Assembly (NCBI GenBank): GCA_902651635.1
Contig: CACRSC010000017.1
Span: 22,209-86,208 of the forward strand
Length of the DNA: 64,000 bases
Source of the DNA: Mastigamoeba balamuthi
Lineage: Eukaryota > Evosea > Mastigamoebida > Mastigamoebidae
Direction of reading: 5' to 3'
Shown here one piece after another: positions 9,059-20,760 of this stretch. Numbering within the stretch: position 1 is the first letter of the stretch; every line of letters begins with the position of its first letter. A program made the position numbers and the translations under genes. The notes beneath the pieces were generated by a model. That model worked only from the letters and a program-made list of their open reading frames with translations. It made no database searches and was not told the DNA's origin.

Positions 9059-12000
9059 ATGGCCGCTTCTGCGCCGTTCCCCGTCGAGATCCTCGTGGTC
9101 GGCGTGCGCGCCATACGGCCCGGCGGCGGCACGCAGGCCCTGCCCTACCCCTACAAGGTCAAGTCGCTCGCCCCGGACGCCCGGGCGCGCATCAGGTGCA
9201 CGCGCGACGACGCGCCGCCGTCCGAGACGACGCTCGTGCTCAACGTGGGGCCCGGCCGCCTGCGGCTGCTGGTGGAGCTGAAGCACAAGGGGTTCATACG
9301 GCCGCGCGAGACGTTCGGGTACTGCGAGCTCGACGTGGCGGCGCTGGTGGCCGAGGAGAGGCCGAGGTTCCGCTGGCACCGCGTGCTCGGCGAGGCCGGC
9401 ATCCGGGGCGAGCTGCTCGCGAGGGTCACCCCGCAGCGCAGCGCCGCGGATCTCCAGATGCTCGACCTGCGCCGCAGAGACCTCGTCACGCGGGTATCCC
9501 ACACACACGGCCGCGCTCCCTCCGCGCTCTGTCTGGTTGACCCGTCGACCCGCGCGCGCAGGTGTGCACGGAGTCCTCGAGGCTGCGCACGAGCTCCCAC
9601 AGGCTGTCGATCGGGCTCATGGGCACTCTGCTGCCGCTCTCGGCCACATCGTTGTGCGCAGATTCCCCTCCTTCGTTGCCTTCGTTGCCCCCGCACAGAG
9701 CGCCCGCGTGGTTCCGCTGAGAATTGGGCCCCGCCAGCATAAGCGAGGACAACGAGGAGCCGCCGCTGTCCCCGAACAGCAGGCGCAAGTCGCGATCGCC
9801 GAGCCCTCTCCGCGGCTCGGTGGTGGGCAAGAGGTCGGAAGAGGAGTTCGAGCGCGTCGCTGTGCCGCAGCCGCAGCCGCAGCTGCAGCAGCCCACCGTC
9901 GTGCGGGCGTCGGCGACGCTCGACCAGAGGCAGCCGCTCAGCGTGCTCCCGACGCGCGCGCCCGCCTCGGGGCTCCGCGTGTCCGGGGGCGCGGTGTCCC
10001 CGACGCCGCCGCCCCTGATGTCGCCGTCGTTCTCGCCGCCATCGCTCACGGTCAGCGCGGAGGTGCCGTGCCGCGCTGCTGCCTGCACCGCGGGCATCAG
10101 GCCCATAGCGCTGAGCGAGAACAGCGAGAGGAACATCAGGATCCAGTCCAAAGAGACCGAGCTGCACCGCAGGGGTGAGCCCTCTCGACCCCCCGCATCG
10201 TTCCGCGCCCGCTGATCTTGTGCTGTGTGGTTTCCCATCCCCCGCGACAGTGATATCCGGCGTGAGGCCCCCGGACAACGTGGACTTCACTGAGAGGTTC
10301 TACAGGCTGTCCGAGTGCATCAGAAGGGTGCTGCCCAACAAGGAGACCAGCAACGCGGACAGGCTCCTCGTCAACAACGGGATCATCCGCCTCTACAAGG
10401 ACTTCCTCTACTGCGCCAAGACGTTCGAGCACCCCCATCCCCCTGCACGCATCCTCATTGGCTTCCCCAGGTACGGCAGGATCATCATCGCCGAGAGGCA
10501 CCTCCACGTTTATGAGAAGACGATACGGCCCAAGGAGGATATCGGGGGAGTCGCTGGCGGAGAGAAGTTCGTCGTCAGCAACATCCTGTTCAAGTTCGCG
10601 CACGACGACAAGAACCTCTACGGGGGCGACGAGGCCGCTGCCGCCAAGGTCGCGGGGCACGAGCTCAAGTCCCTCGTCGCTATATACAACTGCCACCTTC
10701 CGATCGGACTCCCACTCGTGGCCCTTGTGGACTACAGGGGCCAGCGGGTCATTGCCGAGAGCTACCTGCCCATCACCTCGGATACACTCGTTCTGGGATC
10801 CGCGGACTCTGGGACGACCGTGCACGAGGGAAATGCAAACGCGCAGCGCCTTATGGCGAAGCTGGCGCTGAACCTGAACGTCAGGGAGCACCGCTGCGCC
10901 GCAGGGGCCAACATCTACACGTGCACAGACATGGAGGGGCACGAGGGGCCAGACGGCAGGTTCTACCTCCTCGACTTCAGCCGGACGTTCCCCCCTGAGG
11001 GTCCACCACGCCAGGATAGCAAGTGCGCTTCTCTCCCCCCTCTCCGTAGGTGTCCTGCGGTGTGCAGCCTTCGGCTTTCAGCTGACATGCGCGTGTAGGC
11101 GGTCGTACCTCTTTCGCCTCCTCCGGCCCGAGTTCGTTAAGTCGTACCGCAAGCCGCTGTGTTCGGATGCGTTCAGTCAGTTCGTTGCCTCCGGTTCGTG
11201 CTCTCTCGCTTTGCCGCCCTCCTGTGGCTGCATTGACTAAGAAGCATAACCAGACCAGAGGTCCGAGATGAACGCCGACGTCGAGGAGGCTTCCAGGTAC
11301 CTCTTCCAGGTTGTCATCCCCAAGTTCTCTGTGCTGCTCGTGGACAAGGTGTGCAACTCGACTACGCGCGGCGTCATCGAGTCCCTCGACCTCAAATTCG
11401 AGCTCCACTCTAAGTCCGTCAGCTCTTTGCTCCTCAGCGTCGCTGACAGCCACGCCGTCAAAGGGGCATCAACCTCAGGCACCTCGGAAAGGTGTTGGCC
11501 TGCGTCGGGAGGGACAGCGCCTACCCCGAGTACATGCACAACTCGGTCCGCAACACCTGCGCACTCCTGATGATCGAGATGGTTGCCCGCAGCTTCCGGC
11601 AGCTCTTGTACTCCCGCCTGCGCGAGGCAGCGGTGCGTTCCCTCGGCGCAGCATGTTGCTGACGAAGAGGAGTCAGGCGGATCTGAGGCAGCCTATGGAC
11701 GCTCGCTACCTCTCGATCTACGTGGAGTTCCTTCGCATGCTGTCGACGAAGACGCCGGACCAGGGCTTCTGGCAGCGCGTGCATACGCACATCCAAGAGA
11801 AGTTCGAGGTGGTCCTCCAGCTGTTGACGGACAGGCCGTTCCTGGGCCAGGTCACGGCGATCCGCCAGGATTGCGACACCGAGGGGCAGACCTCGCTGGG
11901 AAGGAACATCTTGCTGATGAAGATCCTCAAGCTCACGGGGTGCAAGCTCAAGAAGAGGATCCTGGTGTTCCTGCAGTCAAACAAGAGCATCGAGGTCTTC

Positions 12001-12711
12001 GACATGACGCTCTCTAAGCTCTCGCAGACCGACATCCGGGTGCGCTCGCCAGCAGAGCTGTGGTTGATCATCTCGTGGCTTATCCTCATAATACAGCACG
12101 TCGGCGAGAGGGTCAAGGACATGAACATTGTCAACCTGGCCGAAGGCTACGTCCTCTCGCTCTCCGTGCGGCACCTGCCTTGCCTTGTTTGGTTGCCCTC
12201 TCACGGTGGTCAAGGCTGCGAGGTCTGCGGACCCCGCCTACACCAAGGTCTGCGCGCTGAAGAAGTTCGAGAAGGCCCTGGCAGGGAACCCAAACAACTC
12301 GGTTACTCTGCGCAAGATCGCGCAGCTGCATGTAGAGTGCAACTTGCACATGGCCTTCAAGAGCAGCTTCAGGAACCTCGCCCTCCCCGGCATCTACCAG
12401 GCCTACGAGTGCTACAACGAGGCCGTCGACACCGACCCGAAGAACACCGAGTCTCTCTTCCAGCACGCCGAGTTCATCTTCAACTTCATCGGGCTGGAAG
12501 ACGACGTGTTCGAGGTACCGGACCTTACATTTTTTCGACGTACGATACTCAGAGTGAGCGCTGGCAGGACCTCATCCGTGTGCTGCAAATCGCTCCGGGG
12601 CACGTCAAGGCACTGGAGTTGTTGCTCAGGATCTGCACGGTGTTGCACTACGACCTGGAAGCGGACCACGCACGCACGAGGATTCAGCAACTCAAGCGCA
12701 ACGCCTTTTGA
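9059..12711 (+). CDS. Clu-domain protein with divergent N-terminus and TPR-like tail
   Basis: A 1,035-residue protein in ten exons: 9059-9493, 9562-9653, 9738-10174, 10251-11022, 11099-11193, 11254-11413, 11464-11632, 11677-12165, 12215-12514, 12553-12711. All phases close. The central third is a CLU domain: VDYRGQRVIAES, a DGRFYLLDFSRTFPPE segment, LFRLLRPEFV and, across an intron, LHSKGINLRHLGKV. Clu/CLUH proteins bind mRNAs for mitochondrial proteins and affect organelle distribution. The first 145 residues look C2-like rather than the usual ubiquitin-like CLU_N, and residues about 155-320 are Ser/Pro-rich. The last 150 residues contain TPR-like helices (EKALAGNPNN, YNEAVDTDPKN). The 50-nt intron 11414-11463 and the 44-nt intron 11633-11676 are needed to keep conserved blocks in frame. 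A role tied to a mitochondrion-related organelle is inference. Confidence 0.82.
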
Positions 12712-12839
12712 CTTGTTTCTTTGTTTCATCCAACTCTCTCCCAAAAAGCACTACGTGTTCTCCCTTGAGGCATTCATTCGATCGCTGTCCACTGGGGTTG
12801 TATGCATGCGTGCAATCGCTTTCGACTCAGAGCGCTGTC

Positions 12840-14107
12840 TCACATGGCGCTCGGCTTGCGTCCCTTGCTCACGGCATCCTGGTACTCGACAACGCTGTAG
12901 CAGGCAGCTCCAGCGATGGTAGTGAGGATGCCGATGGCGTTGTAGAACGTGACTGGGTTCTTGAACATTATAATCGACAGGCCTATCGTCGCGACGTGCT
13001 TCACATTCCCGACAATGGTGACCGTCAAGGCAGAACTGTTGTGCCGCCGTTAGAGCAGAGCTGGACAAACAGCGAGGGTGCGCACGTGAGCTTCGTGAAG
13101 AAGAAGTTGCAGACGTTGAGGAAGAAAGCGGCCAGCCCGTTGAGCAGCAGCAGCCCCACGAACTTGAGCGTCGCCTGCTCGCTGGTCCTGAACCACTCGA
13201 TGGCGCTCGCTGCCTCTCCCGTGACGAGGCACACGACCGACAGATGTATGACTGACAGCGAGGCCATCGTGCGCAGCAGGTCGAAGGGGTGGAAGCGCAA
13301 GCCAGCCCCGACGAGGAACCGGCTCGTGAAGACGCTCTTGAGCGAGCTGAGGAAGCACACGGCAACGGTGAACATGAAGCCGACCACGTGGAAGTCGAGC
13401 GTCGTGTAGGTTGCCGTGGCGACGCCGATGACCACCAGCACGACAGCCATCACGTGCGACGTCGTGTACCTCTTGCCGAGGATCGCTATCGAGAGAGCCT
13501 GCAGCGCCAGCGACTTCAGTGAGATATGGAGGAGAGGCCGTCGAGGGGGACCACAGGCGGACCATCGTGATGCCGGGGATGGTCGAGCGGACACACTGGA
13601 CGAGGCTGACAGGGACGAAGCGCAGGCCGATGTTCCCCGTGAGGATGTTGGAGCAGAACAGGAGCGAGAACAGCACGATCCTGACCCACTCGGCCCTCGT
13701 CGCCAGCTTCCTGACGGGCACCTGGAAGCGCCTGGCGGTTCACAACGCGCAACCGGTCAGCGGGCGCCCCATGTGTGACGTGGCGATCTTTCCGCATACT
13801 CAATGACGGCGTGTGCGCAGATCGCGGAGCAGGACATGTGGCAGAGGCTGACGACGGTGGGGAACGTGAAGGTGCCGAACTGGAAGAGCGCCTTGTTGGC
13901 GAGCGTCAGGCCGATGTTGAGGACGAACCACATGCCCAGCCAGAACGGCCCGCTCTGGGCCAGGCGCCCGGCGAGCGACGCCGCGGCGATGGCTGGCGAG
14001 CCGCGGTCCTTGCTGTCCTTGTCGTCGGTGTCGGCCTTGGCGTCGCCCGTCTCGATGTCGGCGGGGCCTCTGAAGGACACGCGGTCGCTGCTCTCCTGCG
14101 TCGCCAT
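12840..14107 (-). CDS. SLC35/TPT-family nucleotide-sugar or triose-phosphate transporter
   Basis: A 366-residue, roughly ten-helix membrane protein in four exons: 14107-13800, 13731-13563, 13513-13086, 13035-12840. The N-terminus is charged and cytosolic, followed by WFVLNIGLTLANKALF, the standard first helix of the TPT branch. Later blocks include GLRFVPVSLVQCVRSTIPGIT, the SLKSVFTSRFL loop, and near the end VTIVGNVKHVATIGLSIIMFKNP, the conserved C-terminal pair of helices with the Lys-Thr/Asn-Pro type motif. Such proteins exchange nucleotide-sugars in the Golgi/ER or phosphorylated sugars across organelle membranes. The substrate cannot be read from the sequence. The C-terminus SKGRKPSAM may face the cytosol. 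The gene converges on the Clu-like gene with 128 nt between stops. Confidence 0.88.
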
Positions 14108-14575
14108 CGTTAACGAACAAAACGGCGTTCAGCCCAGCCGGCAAAATCGCAAGTGAAAATCTACTCCGCGGGGTGAAATTTCAGTAATTCCTCATTGACA
14201 CGGGGGACATATCTCTCTCCGCCACGTCAACCCCCGTGATTGACGGTGGTTGCGCGTTGACTCTGGCCAGCGGTTGGGTATCTGGGACACTGCGTTCGCG
14301 TTGTTGGGGGGGTTTTTTCCTTCCTTCCACGGGAGAGTGTGCCGCGAGGTGGAGGGCGGACGGTGGCGGTGGCGTGTTGCGAATAAAAGCGACAGCGGGT
14401 GCAGGCGAAACAAAACGGGTAGCGGGGGTAGCGGAGGGAGACGGAGGGGAGGGGGGGGATAACGAGATACTCGGGAGCACAACGAGTGCGCCGGAACAAG
14501 TGCGGAACGCGACGAGGCGGGAAACGTGTACGGAGGGGGATCGATCGACCTACGAGCTTTGCCTCCTGGGCTATG
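14108..14575. other. Intergenic region with purine-rich G runs
   Basis: No gene is supported here. A CATATCTC element near 14207 lies about 100 nt before the SLC35 start. Bases 14415-14460 are strongly purine-rich with several runs of three or more G, which could fold as a G-quadruplex. The region also serves as the 3' flank of the coiled-coil gene that ends at 14576. Confidence 0.45.
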
Positions 14576-15846
14576 TTACTGCGTAGACGCGCTGGCGGAC
14601 AGCATCGGGGCCTCTACACCGATCAGAGCGACGCGGCACGACAGGAGCGCCCTCCTGGCCCTGGCCGCCTCCGCGAGCTGTCTGCGCATGAGCGAGGTCT
14701 TACGCTGGCACGAGGCAACAGCCCTGATGGCCTCAGGCACTGAGCCGTCGTGGTAGATGGTCGCTACGCATTGCGTGCGGGCTGCTGTTTCCTTCGCTGG
14801 CAGCCTCGGAGAGGGCACGACGGGCTGCTGCTGCTGCTGCTGCTCGATGCAGGCGCAGGGCTGCCCGCCCTCTGTAGGCGGCTGTGAAGTGTCCTCTTCG
14901 TCCGAGCGGTGTTCCTCCAGGGCCTAACGGGGCGTCCGTGAGTGAATGACAGAGCGGCGACATTGTGACAGTGGGACCCGCACGGAACACACGTTCTTGA
15001 GAACGCGGAGCAACGGGAGCACGGACGGCGGCGGCACCTCGGGGGCGCCAGACGACGTGGCACTGGCGAGGTTGGCTGCCGTCGCGCGGAGGAACGAGTC
15101 GACGTTGTCGAGCGCAGCGATGTCGTCGTCTCCGTCCGTGGCCGCCTCGGTGTATTCGCCAGCGGCCGAGGGGCGGGCGAACCACGACGACGAGCGGTGG
15201 CCGCACGCATTGCGTCCCGCCAGCGCGGCGATGCGCCCGCTCATGTAGGGGTCCGACTTGGCGTGGTGCAGCGGGTACTCAACCTCGGGCTTGGGCGAGC
15301 TCGCGGTCTTGGACTCCTTCTTCCCGACCCCCGTGAACCCCAGGAACGACGAGGACCTCCTCGACTTGCTGCCAAGAGAGAAGGCAGGCGATCGTCCCCG
15401 GGATTGTGAGACGGGGGCCGCAAGGGAGGGGAGTAGGGGGGGAGGGGACCCTGCCTTGTGCTGGGCTTGGCGGGGGAGTGCGCAGAGAAGGCGCTGGCGG
15501 CGCTCAGGAGCTCCTCGAGCAGAGCGTTGCGGTTCATGAGCTCTGTGATCTGCCCGCGCAGCCCCTGCATCTCGCTCTCGCACGCCGACACCCGCTCGCG
15601 CGCCGACGCCAGCTCGCACTGGAGCCTGTGCACCTCGGGCGAGCTGACGAACCGCGTGCCCCTGACCTTCCACACGCCCCTGTCCTGCTGCGCGCGCACC
15701 TTTTCCCTGAGCGCCGCGACCTGCATCTCGAGGCTCGCGCTCAGCGCCGCACGCGAGGCCGGGACGACAGCCACCGCCCTCGGGCTGGGCTGGAAGAACG
15801 CGCGCGGGTCCGCCGGCGGCACCCAGCACGCGGTGGCGTCGCCCAT
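14576..15846 (-). CDS. Coiled-coil protein of unknown function
   Basis: A protein of about 385 residues in three exons: 15846-15413, 15368-14993, 14923-14576. Residues about 35-125 form a coiled coil (ASLEMQVAALREKV, then HRLQCELASARERVSACESEMQGL). The middle exon is Ser- and Lys-rich (KSRRSSSFLGFTGVGKKESK), and the last exon has an acidic stretch, a run of six Gln and a final helix rich in Ala and Arg. I recognise no family. The first donor is ambiguous: GTCTCA at 15412 gives a 44-nt intron, while a GC donor at 15454 also keeps the phase and would remove 14 Pro-rich residues. The second intron (GTGTGT to GTTAG) is clear. The start lies 386 nt from the divergent LRR gene. Confidence 0.65.
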
Positions 15847-16231
15847 GGCGGCACGGAGAATCGGAGCGTGCGCCGTCGTGCAGCTGCTGCGCAGCGGCTG
15901 ATTTTCTATTGCGGGAATGCCGGGGTGCCGGTTTTCGTCCGGAATACTCGAACCGAGGGTCCGGGTGAAGTCGCTCCCTCGCGCGGCGCGCACAACAGAG
16001 GGGTGCTTGGGGAGTTGATCCGCGCGGCTGTCGCGGGCACGGTAAACGTCGGGCCACTGCTTTTCTCTTAGACTGCCACACCCCCAAGAATCTGAGCAGA
16101 ATTTCTCTCTCAGATAAAAAAACACCCTCCCGGCAGCCCTCTGTGGTGTGTGTGTGCGCCCTCGACGGCTCCCGCACGCCCACCCGCAACCCCCATCGCC
16201 CACGTCTACTCCCTTGCGATCGCCGAGCAGC
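15847..16231. promoter_or_regulatory. Divergent promoter region of the coiled-coil and LRR genes
   Basis: No gene is visible in these 385 bases. They separate two divergent start codons and so should hold both promoters. I see no clear copy of the GATATTTC element here, only AT-rich patches near 15900 and 16080-16115. Confidence 0.4.
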
Positions 16232-18159
16232 ATGTCCAGCAGCGAGACCGTCATCGAGCGGTTGCCTTGGAACACGACGCCGACGGCGTCTGACGACGAC
16301 GGCGCGCCCTCACCGCCGCCGCCCTCAGAAGCGCCGGCGGCGGCGGCACCCGCGCGCGCGGCGGCCAGGCGCGCGCCGAGCGGCCCCCTGCGCGCGCTGG
16401 TGGCGCGGTCGGCCCCCGCGGCGTCGCGGGCCCGCGCGGCCTCGTCGTGCGCGACGACCCAGCCGCCGCCCGTCGAGGTCCCGCCGCTGCTGCAGCTCGC
16501 GCTCGACACGCTCGTGCGGTCCCTGCGGTCGCCCGAGCTCGGGCCCCGGATAGACACCTGCGCGCTGCCCGACGAGTTGAAGGTACNCAGCTCGCGCTCG
16601 ACACGCTCGTGCGGTCCCTGCGGTCGCCCGAGCTCGGGCCCCGGATAGACACCTGCGCGCTGCCCGACGAGCTGAAGGTACAGCGCCCCCTCGCGAGGAG
16701 GAGGAGGAGGAGGAGGAGGAGGGTGGGGACCTCGACGTTGCTTCGTCTCCTCGGGGGAGTCTCCTTTTCGCAGACGCACACGACGCACACGCACACACAG
16801 TCAGTCGCTTTGCCGCCCCCGGGGGCCTTTAATTTGTCTTAAAAGTCAGTTGGTACCCAAGAATTCGGCAGCTCAGCAGCGTCTTTCTCCTGAGCGACGG
16901 CGCCTCGGGGGGCCGCCCAGCGCTTGCTGCGGTCGAGAGGCCTGCGCTGCTTCCGCACGACGCCGCTCGCGAGCTTCTCCCTCTGCTTTTGCCTTGAAAC
17001 GGTTTATGCCACGGCCCAAAAATGACATTGTCCGGGGACAGTCAGCCACCACACGCCCCCTCCCTCTCCCCAGCAGCCTGGCCGGACGCCACCTCACGAC
17101 TCCACCCACCCACCCGCAGCCGTGGATTCTGCGCTACGCCGTGTTTCGAAAAGCTGTGGGCGACGCGACGCTCGAGGCGCTGCTGCCGGGGCACAGATCC
17201 CCGCATCTGTCGTTGCGGCTGTGCTGCGACGTCAGCGACGCGGGGCTGGCGGCGGTGGCGAAGCTGCGGCCGGACCTGCGCACGCTGGACCTGCGCGGGT
17301 GCACGGGGGTAAGCGCGAGCGGCATACAGGCCGCGGTGCGCGGGCTGCCCGAGCTGGAGCTGCTGTCGCTGAGCGGGTGCCCGGCCGTCAGCGACGACAC
17401 GATCGCGACGATATTTAAGTACCACTGCCCCGCGCACATACGGACGCTCGAGGTCCGCAACTGCGACCTCAGGGACCAGGGCCTGCTGCGGATCGCCTCG
17501 TTCTGCCCGTCGCTGCGCGGCATCGACATACGCGGGTGCGGGCTCATCACGGCGTTTGGCATCAAGGCCCTCACGCAGTCGGTTCCAAGCTTGGAATGTG
17601 AGCCCCCCACAATTCCCAGACAGTTGCAGTTTTTCCCCCCACGTGGCCGGAAAACTGCGTTTCGCTCGAGCTTCCCCCCCCCCTCCCCACCCCTCTCACA
17701 TCCCCGGGGCGAGAGTTCTGACGGCGGTGTGCGCGCCCCCACAAAGCGTTCAACGGCGGGTGTTGTGTGGGCGTTGGCGACGAGGCGCTGGAGCAACTGG
17801 CGGTGGGGTACAGCGAGACGCTGACGAGGGTCAACGTCGAGCGCTGCTGGGGCGTCACGAGCGAGGGCGTCGGCGCGCTCGCCGAGCACTGCGCCCGCCT
17901 CGAGTCCCTCAGCGTGCGCAGCTGCCCCGGGGTCACCGACGCCGCCATGCTGGCGCTCGCCGCGTCCCCGGCCCTGCGCTCCACGCTGCGCGACGTCGAC
18001 TTCAGCGGCTGCGACGTTGGCGACGAGGCGCTCGATGAGCTCGTGGCCAACTGCTGCGAGCTCTCGAGCGTCGTCGTCGTCGGCTGTCCCCGCGTGACGC
18101 CGTCGCACGCGGCCCGCCTGGGCCTGCTGGCTGACGTCCGCATCACGACGTCGCCGTGA
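16232..18159 (+). CDS. Cysteine-containing leucine-rich-repeat protein (AMN1/FBXL-like)
   Basis: A protein of about 413 residues in three exons: 16232-16582, 17120-17597, 17747-18159. The first exon is Ala/Pro-rich and disordered and ends LPDELK. The second and third exons encode at least eight LRRs of the CC type, with LRTLDLRGCTGVSASG, LELLSLSGCPAVSDD, LRGIDIRGCGLI, LTRVNVERCWGV and LESLSVRSCPGVTD. This type occurs in F-box/LRR substrate receptors and AMN1, but I see no clear F-box. The intron after exon 1 contains a join artefact: bases 16493-16586 are repeated at 16588-16681 around an N, with one mismatch. The real intron is therefore shorter than the roughly 440-540 nt shown. A (GGA)n tract lies at 16695-16722. 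Confidence 0.78.
16493..16682. repeat. Assembly join: 94-nt near-duplicate around a single N
   Basis: Bases 16493-16586 and 16588-16681 are the same 94 nt except for one T/C difference, separated by one N at 16587. The segment covers the end of exon 1 and the first bases of the intron of the LRR gene. This is what two overlapping contig ends look like when a scaffolder abuts them. It is very unlikely to be a real tandem duplication. Confidence 0.85.
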
Positions 18160-18695
18160 CCGCATGCGCCCCCACTCCGGCGTGGCGGGCGCGCCCGGGC
18201 GGTTCTTTTGTTGGCACCGGACGACGACCCCCTCCCCCCGCTGGCTTGCTTTTTTTGGCTGATGATTATGTCCCAAAGTTTTCCCCTTATTTCCCCTCAG
18301 CGCCAGCACTGTGGACCCCTTCTTTTGCTTTGCACGCCATGCTGTGTGACTGGATGACTAGACACCTTTCCCCTTACATCCTGCTCTCTGTATGTACACA
18401 AACAAAGCTAGCTCAGAGCACACTCGAATCGAATGTTCTGATTATCAGGCGATACAAAGCGAATAAATACCACACTGCCGCCAGGATTAGCACTTGCACA
18501 ACGCAGCATGTGAAGGCTCAGAGGGGAACCTGTTGCTATTGATTGCGAGTAGCCGGGCACGGGGGTGTGGTGGTACGGCGGAGGCGTCTGAATGCGGCGA
18601 TGGGAGCATCCCGCAAATCACGGCGACACACCGGACCGCCACTTCTTCTCCTGCTCCTCCCGAACGCACAAGCAGCGCGGCGGCGGTTGCGGCGT
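18160..18695. other. Convergent intergenic region
   Basis: These 536 bases lie between the 3' ends of the LRR and eL20 genes. I see no gene or RNA here, only AT-rich patches that would suit polyadenylation for both neighbours. Confidence 0.4.
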
Positions 18696-19300
18696 TTAGA
18701 AGGTCGAGGGACGGTGGTGCGAGAACGTGCGCAGGTAGCGGCGGTCGCCCTGGCGCAGGCGGCGGTGGGGCATCGCAAAGCGGATCTTCTGGTTGAGGAA
18801 CTGGAGGACCGACTTCCTCTTGATCTGCTTGGTCTCGAGCTCCTTGACGTCGATGATGTGGATGTTGGTGTTCGAGGCCTGGTGGTGCGACGCCATGTCC
18901 GTGTAGAGCTGCTGGACGGCACCGACGCGGCTGACATCACGGAACTCCTTGTAGATGTTGTGGGTCCCGTGGATGCTGTTGTAGCGCAGGAAGATGCCGA
19001 AGTTCTTGATCTGCGTGGGCTTGGTCTCGCGGATCTGTGTGCGCCGCCCCACATTATCAAGTCAGCGCGGTTGCCCCTCTACACAACAAAGAAGGGGAAG
19101 CGAGGGAAATGTCGTGCCTCGTGGCAGGCGAGGATCTCGCCGTTCGCGCGCTTCACCCTGCGCAGGCGGGCGACGAAGTACCAGAAGCGGGAGCGCGCAA
19201 CAACGGCGTTGGGCGCGAAGATGCGCATGCGGTAGATCTTGTTGGGCTGGTCGGCGGCAACGTCCGCCTTCCTACCGATCACCATGTACTCACGCACCAT
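18696..19300 (-). CDS. 60S ribosomal protein eL20 (L18a)
   Basis: A 173-residue ribosomal protein in two coding exons, 19300-19118 and 19034-18696. It matches eL20 along its length: MVREYMVIGRK, YRMRIFAPNAVVARSRFWYFV, then IKNFGIFLRYNSIHGTHNIYKEFRDV, and the basic tail PHRRLRQGDRRYLRTF. eL20 sits on the large subunit near uL16 and eL21 and contacts 5S rRNA-proximal helices. The join GEILACHE to IRETKPTQIKNFG gives exactly the family spacing, and it requires a GC donor (GCACGA at 19117). An acceptor-like sequence ends six bases before the start codon, so a 5' UTR intron or a tiny first exon may lie upstream. Length is near the family norm of about 175. Confidence 0.92.
19035..19117 (-). other. 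GC-AG intron with GCACGA donor in eL20
   Basis: This 83-nt intron separates CACGAG (Cys-His-Glu codons) from ATCCGCGAG. No GT in the interval gives the conserved eL20 spacing, while splicing at GCACGA with acceptor CACACAG does. It is the second example of a GCACG donor. Confidence 0.75.
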
Positions 19301-19652
19301 CTCTGCCTGCGGCGGGGAAGGGGAGCGGCGGCGCGCGCGCGTCAGGGGACTGCCCGACAGCGCGCACGGGGGAGGACGAGGGCGGGAGAAAAGGCGGCAG
19401 AGACGGACCTTGGTTGGACACAGGACCCAATAGAACCCCCTCTGAAAGAGCACAGAACTAGGGAGAGAAAAAACTTCCTCTTCGCGCGCGGGAAGACGTC
19501 AGAGTTTGCGTCACGTCCCACATCAACAGGGGGCCCCGCATCACCGCGGAAATATCTCTTCGCCAATCGAAAGGGCAAATCGCCAATCCGCGCCGCGCCG
19601 GCTCTGTGTGCTTCCGCCCAACCCTGCACCCATCCACCTCCCCCCGCCGCAA
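19301..19652. promoter_or_regulatory. Divergent promoter region of eL20 and V-ATPase c''
   Basis: No further gene is evident. GAAATATCTC at 19549-19558 lies about 100 nt before the V-ATPase start. Part of this stretch may be 5' UTR or a UTR intron of eL20, judged by the acceptor-like CCGCAG at 19307-19312. Confidence 0.5.
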
Positions 19653-20403
19653 ATGACGTCGATTATCCCCACGTTCTTCGAGTCGCTCTTCCTCGGCGTC
19701 TCGCCCTTCAACTACGCCGCCCTGGGCGCCTCCTTCGCCATCGCCATCTCTGTTGTTGGGGCTGCCACGTGCGGGCCGTCCTCTCCCAACCCAACACACT
19801 CACCCCTCGCGATATTTTCCGAAATATCTTCTTATGGCCTCTTTGGAATGTCGCGCGGCGCGCGCGCGCTGGGTGGGTTTTTGGGCTGGCGCAGTGGCAT
19901 CTACATCACGGGCGTCAGCATCCTGGGCGCGTCGATCAAGTCGATGTACAAGTCGAAGCAGCTGGTCAGCATCCTCTTCTGCGAGGCGTGCGCCATCTAC
20001 GGCATCATCACGTCGATCATCATGCTCACCAAGATCGACAAGATCAAGGGCGAGCTCCCCAACTCGTCGGACTACTTTGCGGGGTTCATGATTTTCGGCG
20101 GTGGCGCGACCGTTGGATTCTGCAACCTTTTCTCTGGGTGCGCAAAAAGAGACACCGGACCTTTGACACTGTTTCCCGTTCGCCTGACCCGTCTCCTCCC
20201 CTCGCCATCGCGCGCGCAGTGTCGCCGTCGGCATCAGCGGCTCTGGCGCTGCCCTGGGCGACGCTCAGCGCGACTCTCTGTTCGTCAAGATGCTGGTCGT
20301 CGAGATCTTCGGGTCTGCGCTGGGCCTGTATGGCGTCATCGTCGCCATCATCCAGGTCAACGCCGCCGAGTTCGGCAAGTCCGCTGTCAACCCTTGGGAG
20401 TAG
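19653..20403 (+). CDS. V-type H+-ATPase proteolipid subunit c''
   Basis: A 180-residue membrane protein in three exons: 19653-19768, 19895-20137, 20220-20403. It carries the two-hairpin proteolipid pattern: [46 protein letters not shown] with a buried Glu, then [41 protein letters not shown] with the proton-carrying Glu. This is the c'' (Vma16/ATP6V0B) type, part of the rotating ring of the V-ATPase Vo sector that acidifies vacuoles and endosomes. The usual Trp before GIYITG is Thr here, formed across the first splice site. Intron 1 is 126 nt and itself holds a GATATTTTCCGAAATATC palindrome near 19823, which could be coincidental. Confidence 0.93.
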
Positions 20404-20760
20404 AGCGGGCTTGAGTAGCTATTTCCCCACCTCTTCCCAACCATCGCCCGGGGGACCGCGTTCTGGCGGTCTCGCACGGTGGTGAGGCCAGTAACACACA
20501 CATTGAAAGCCGGCCACCGGGGAACGTAAGGGAAAACATGACACAAACGCTACGGGGCCATCACACCGCCTCTGTTTTCCTTATATCCCCTCTGGTTGCT
20601 TATCTTTCTTTACACGTGCCTTCCGGCCATCCATCTACACAGGAAAGAACGTCCCTTTTTTGAAAATCGAAACCCTATCAGCCCCAGGCAGGAGGTCATC
20701 TTCCAGCGCCGAACCCACGTCCAGAAAGCAACAGTCGTCTATTCAGTGTTTTTGGATTTT
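20404..20760. other. Convergent intergenic region
   Basis: These 357 bases separate the 3' ends of the V-ATPase and LIM-DIL genes. No coding or RNA feature is visible. Confidence 0.4.

Noticed and set aside
11441-11475. Apparent frameshift in the Clu gene at the GGGG run
   Set aside because: A 50-nt intron (11414-11463) with a GTCCGT donor restores the exact LHSKGINLRHLG motif, so no indel is needed.
16493-16682. A real tandem duplication of the LRR exon end
   Set aside because: The two copies abut a single N and are almost identical, as expected from overlapping contig ends.
19823-19845. Internal promoter in the V-ATPase intron (GATATTTTCCGAAATATC)
   Set aside because: It lies inside an intron of a short gene and no downstream start codon or transcript start supports it; kept only as a chance or regulatory palindrome.
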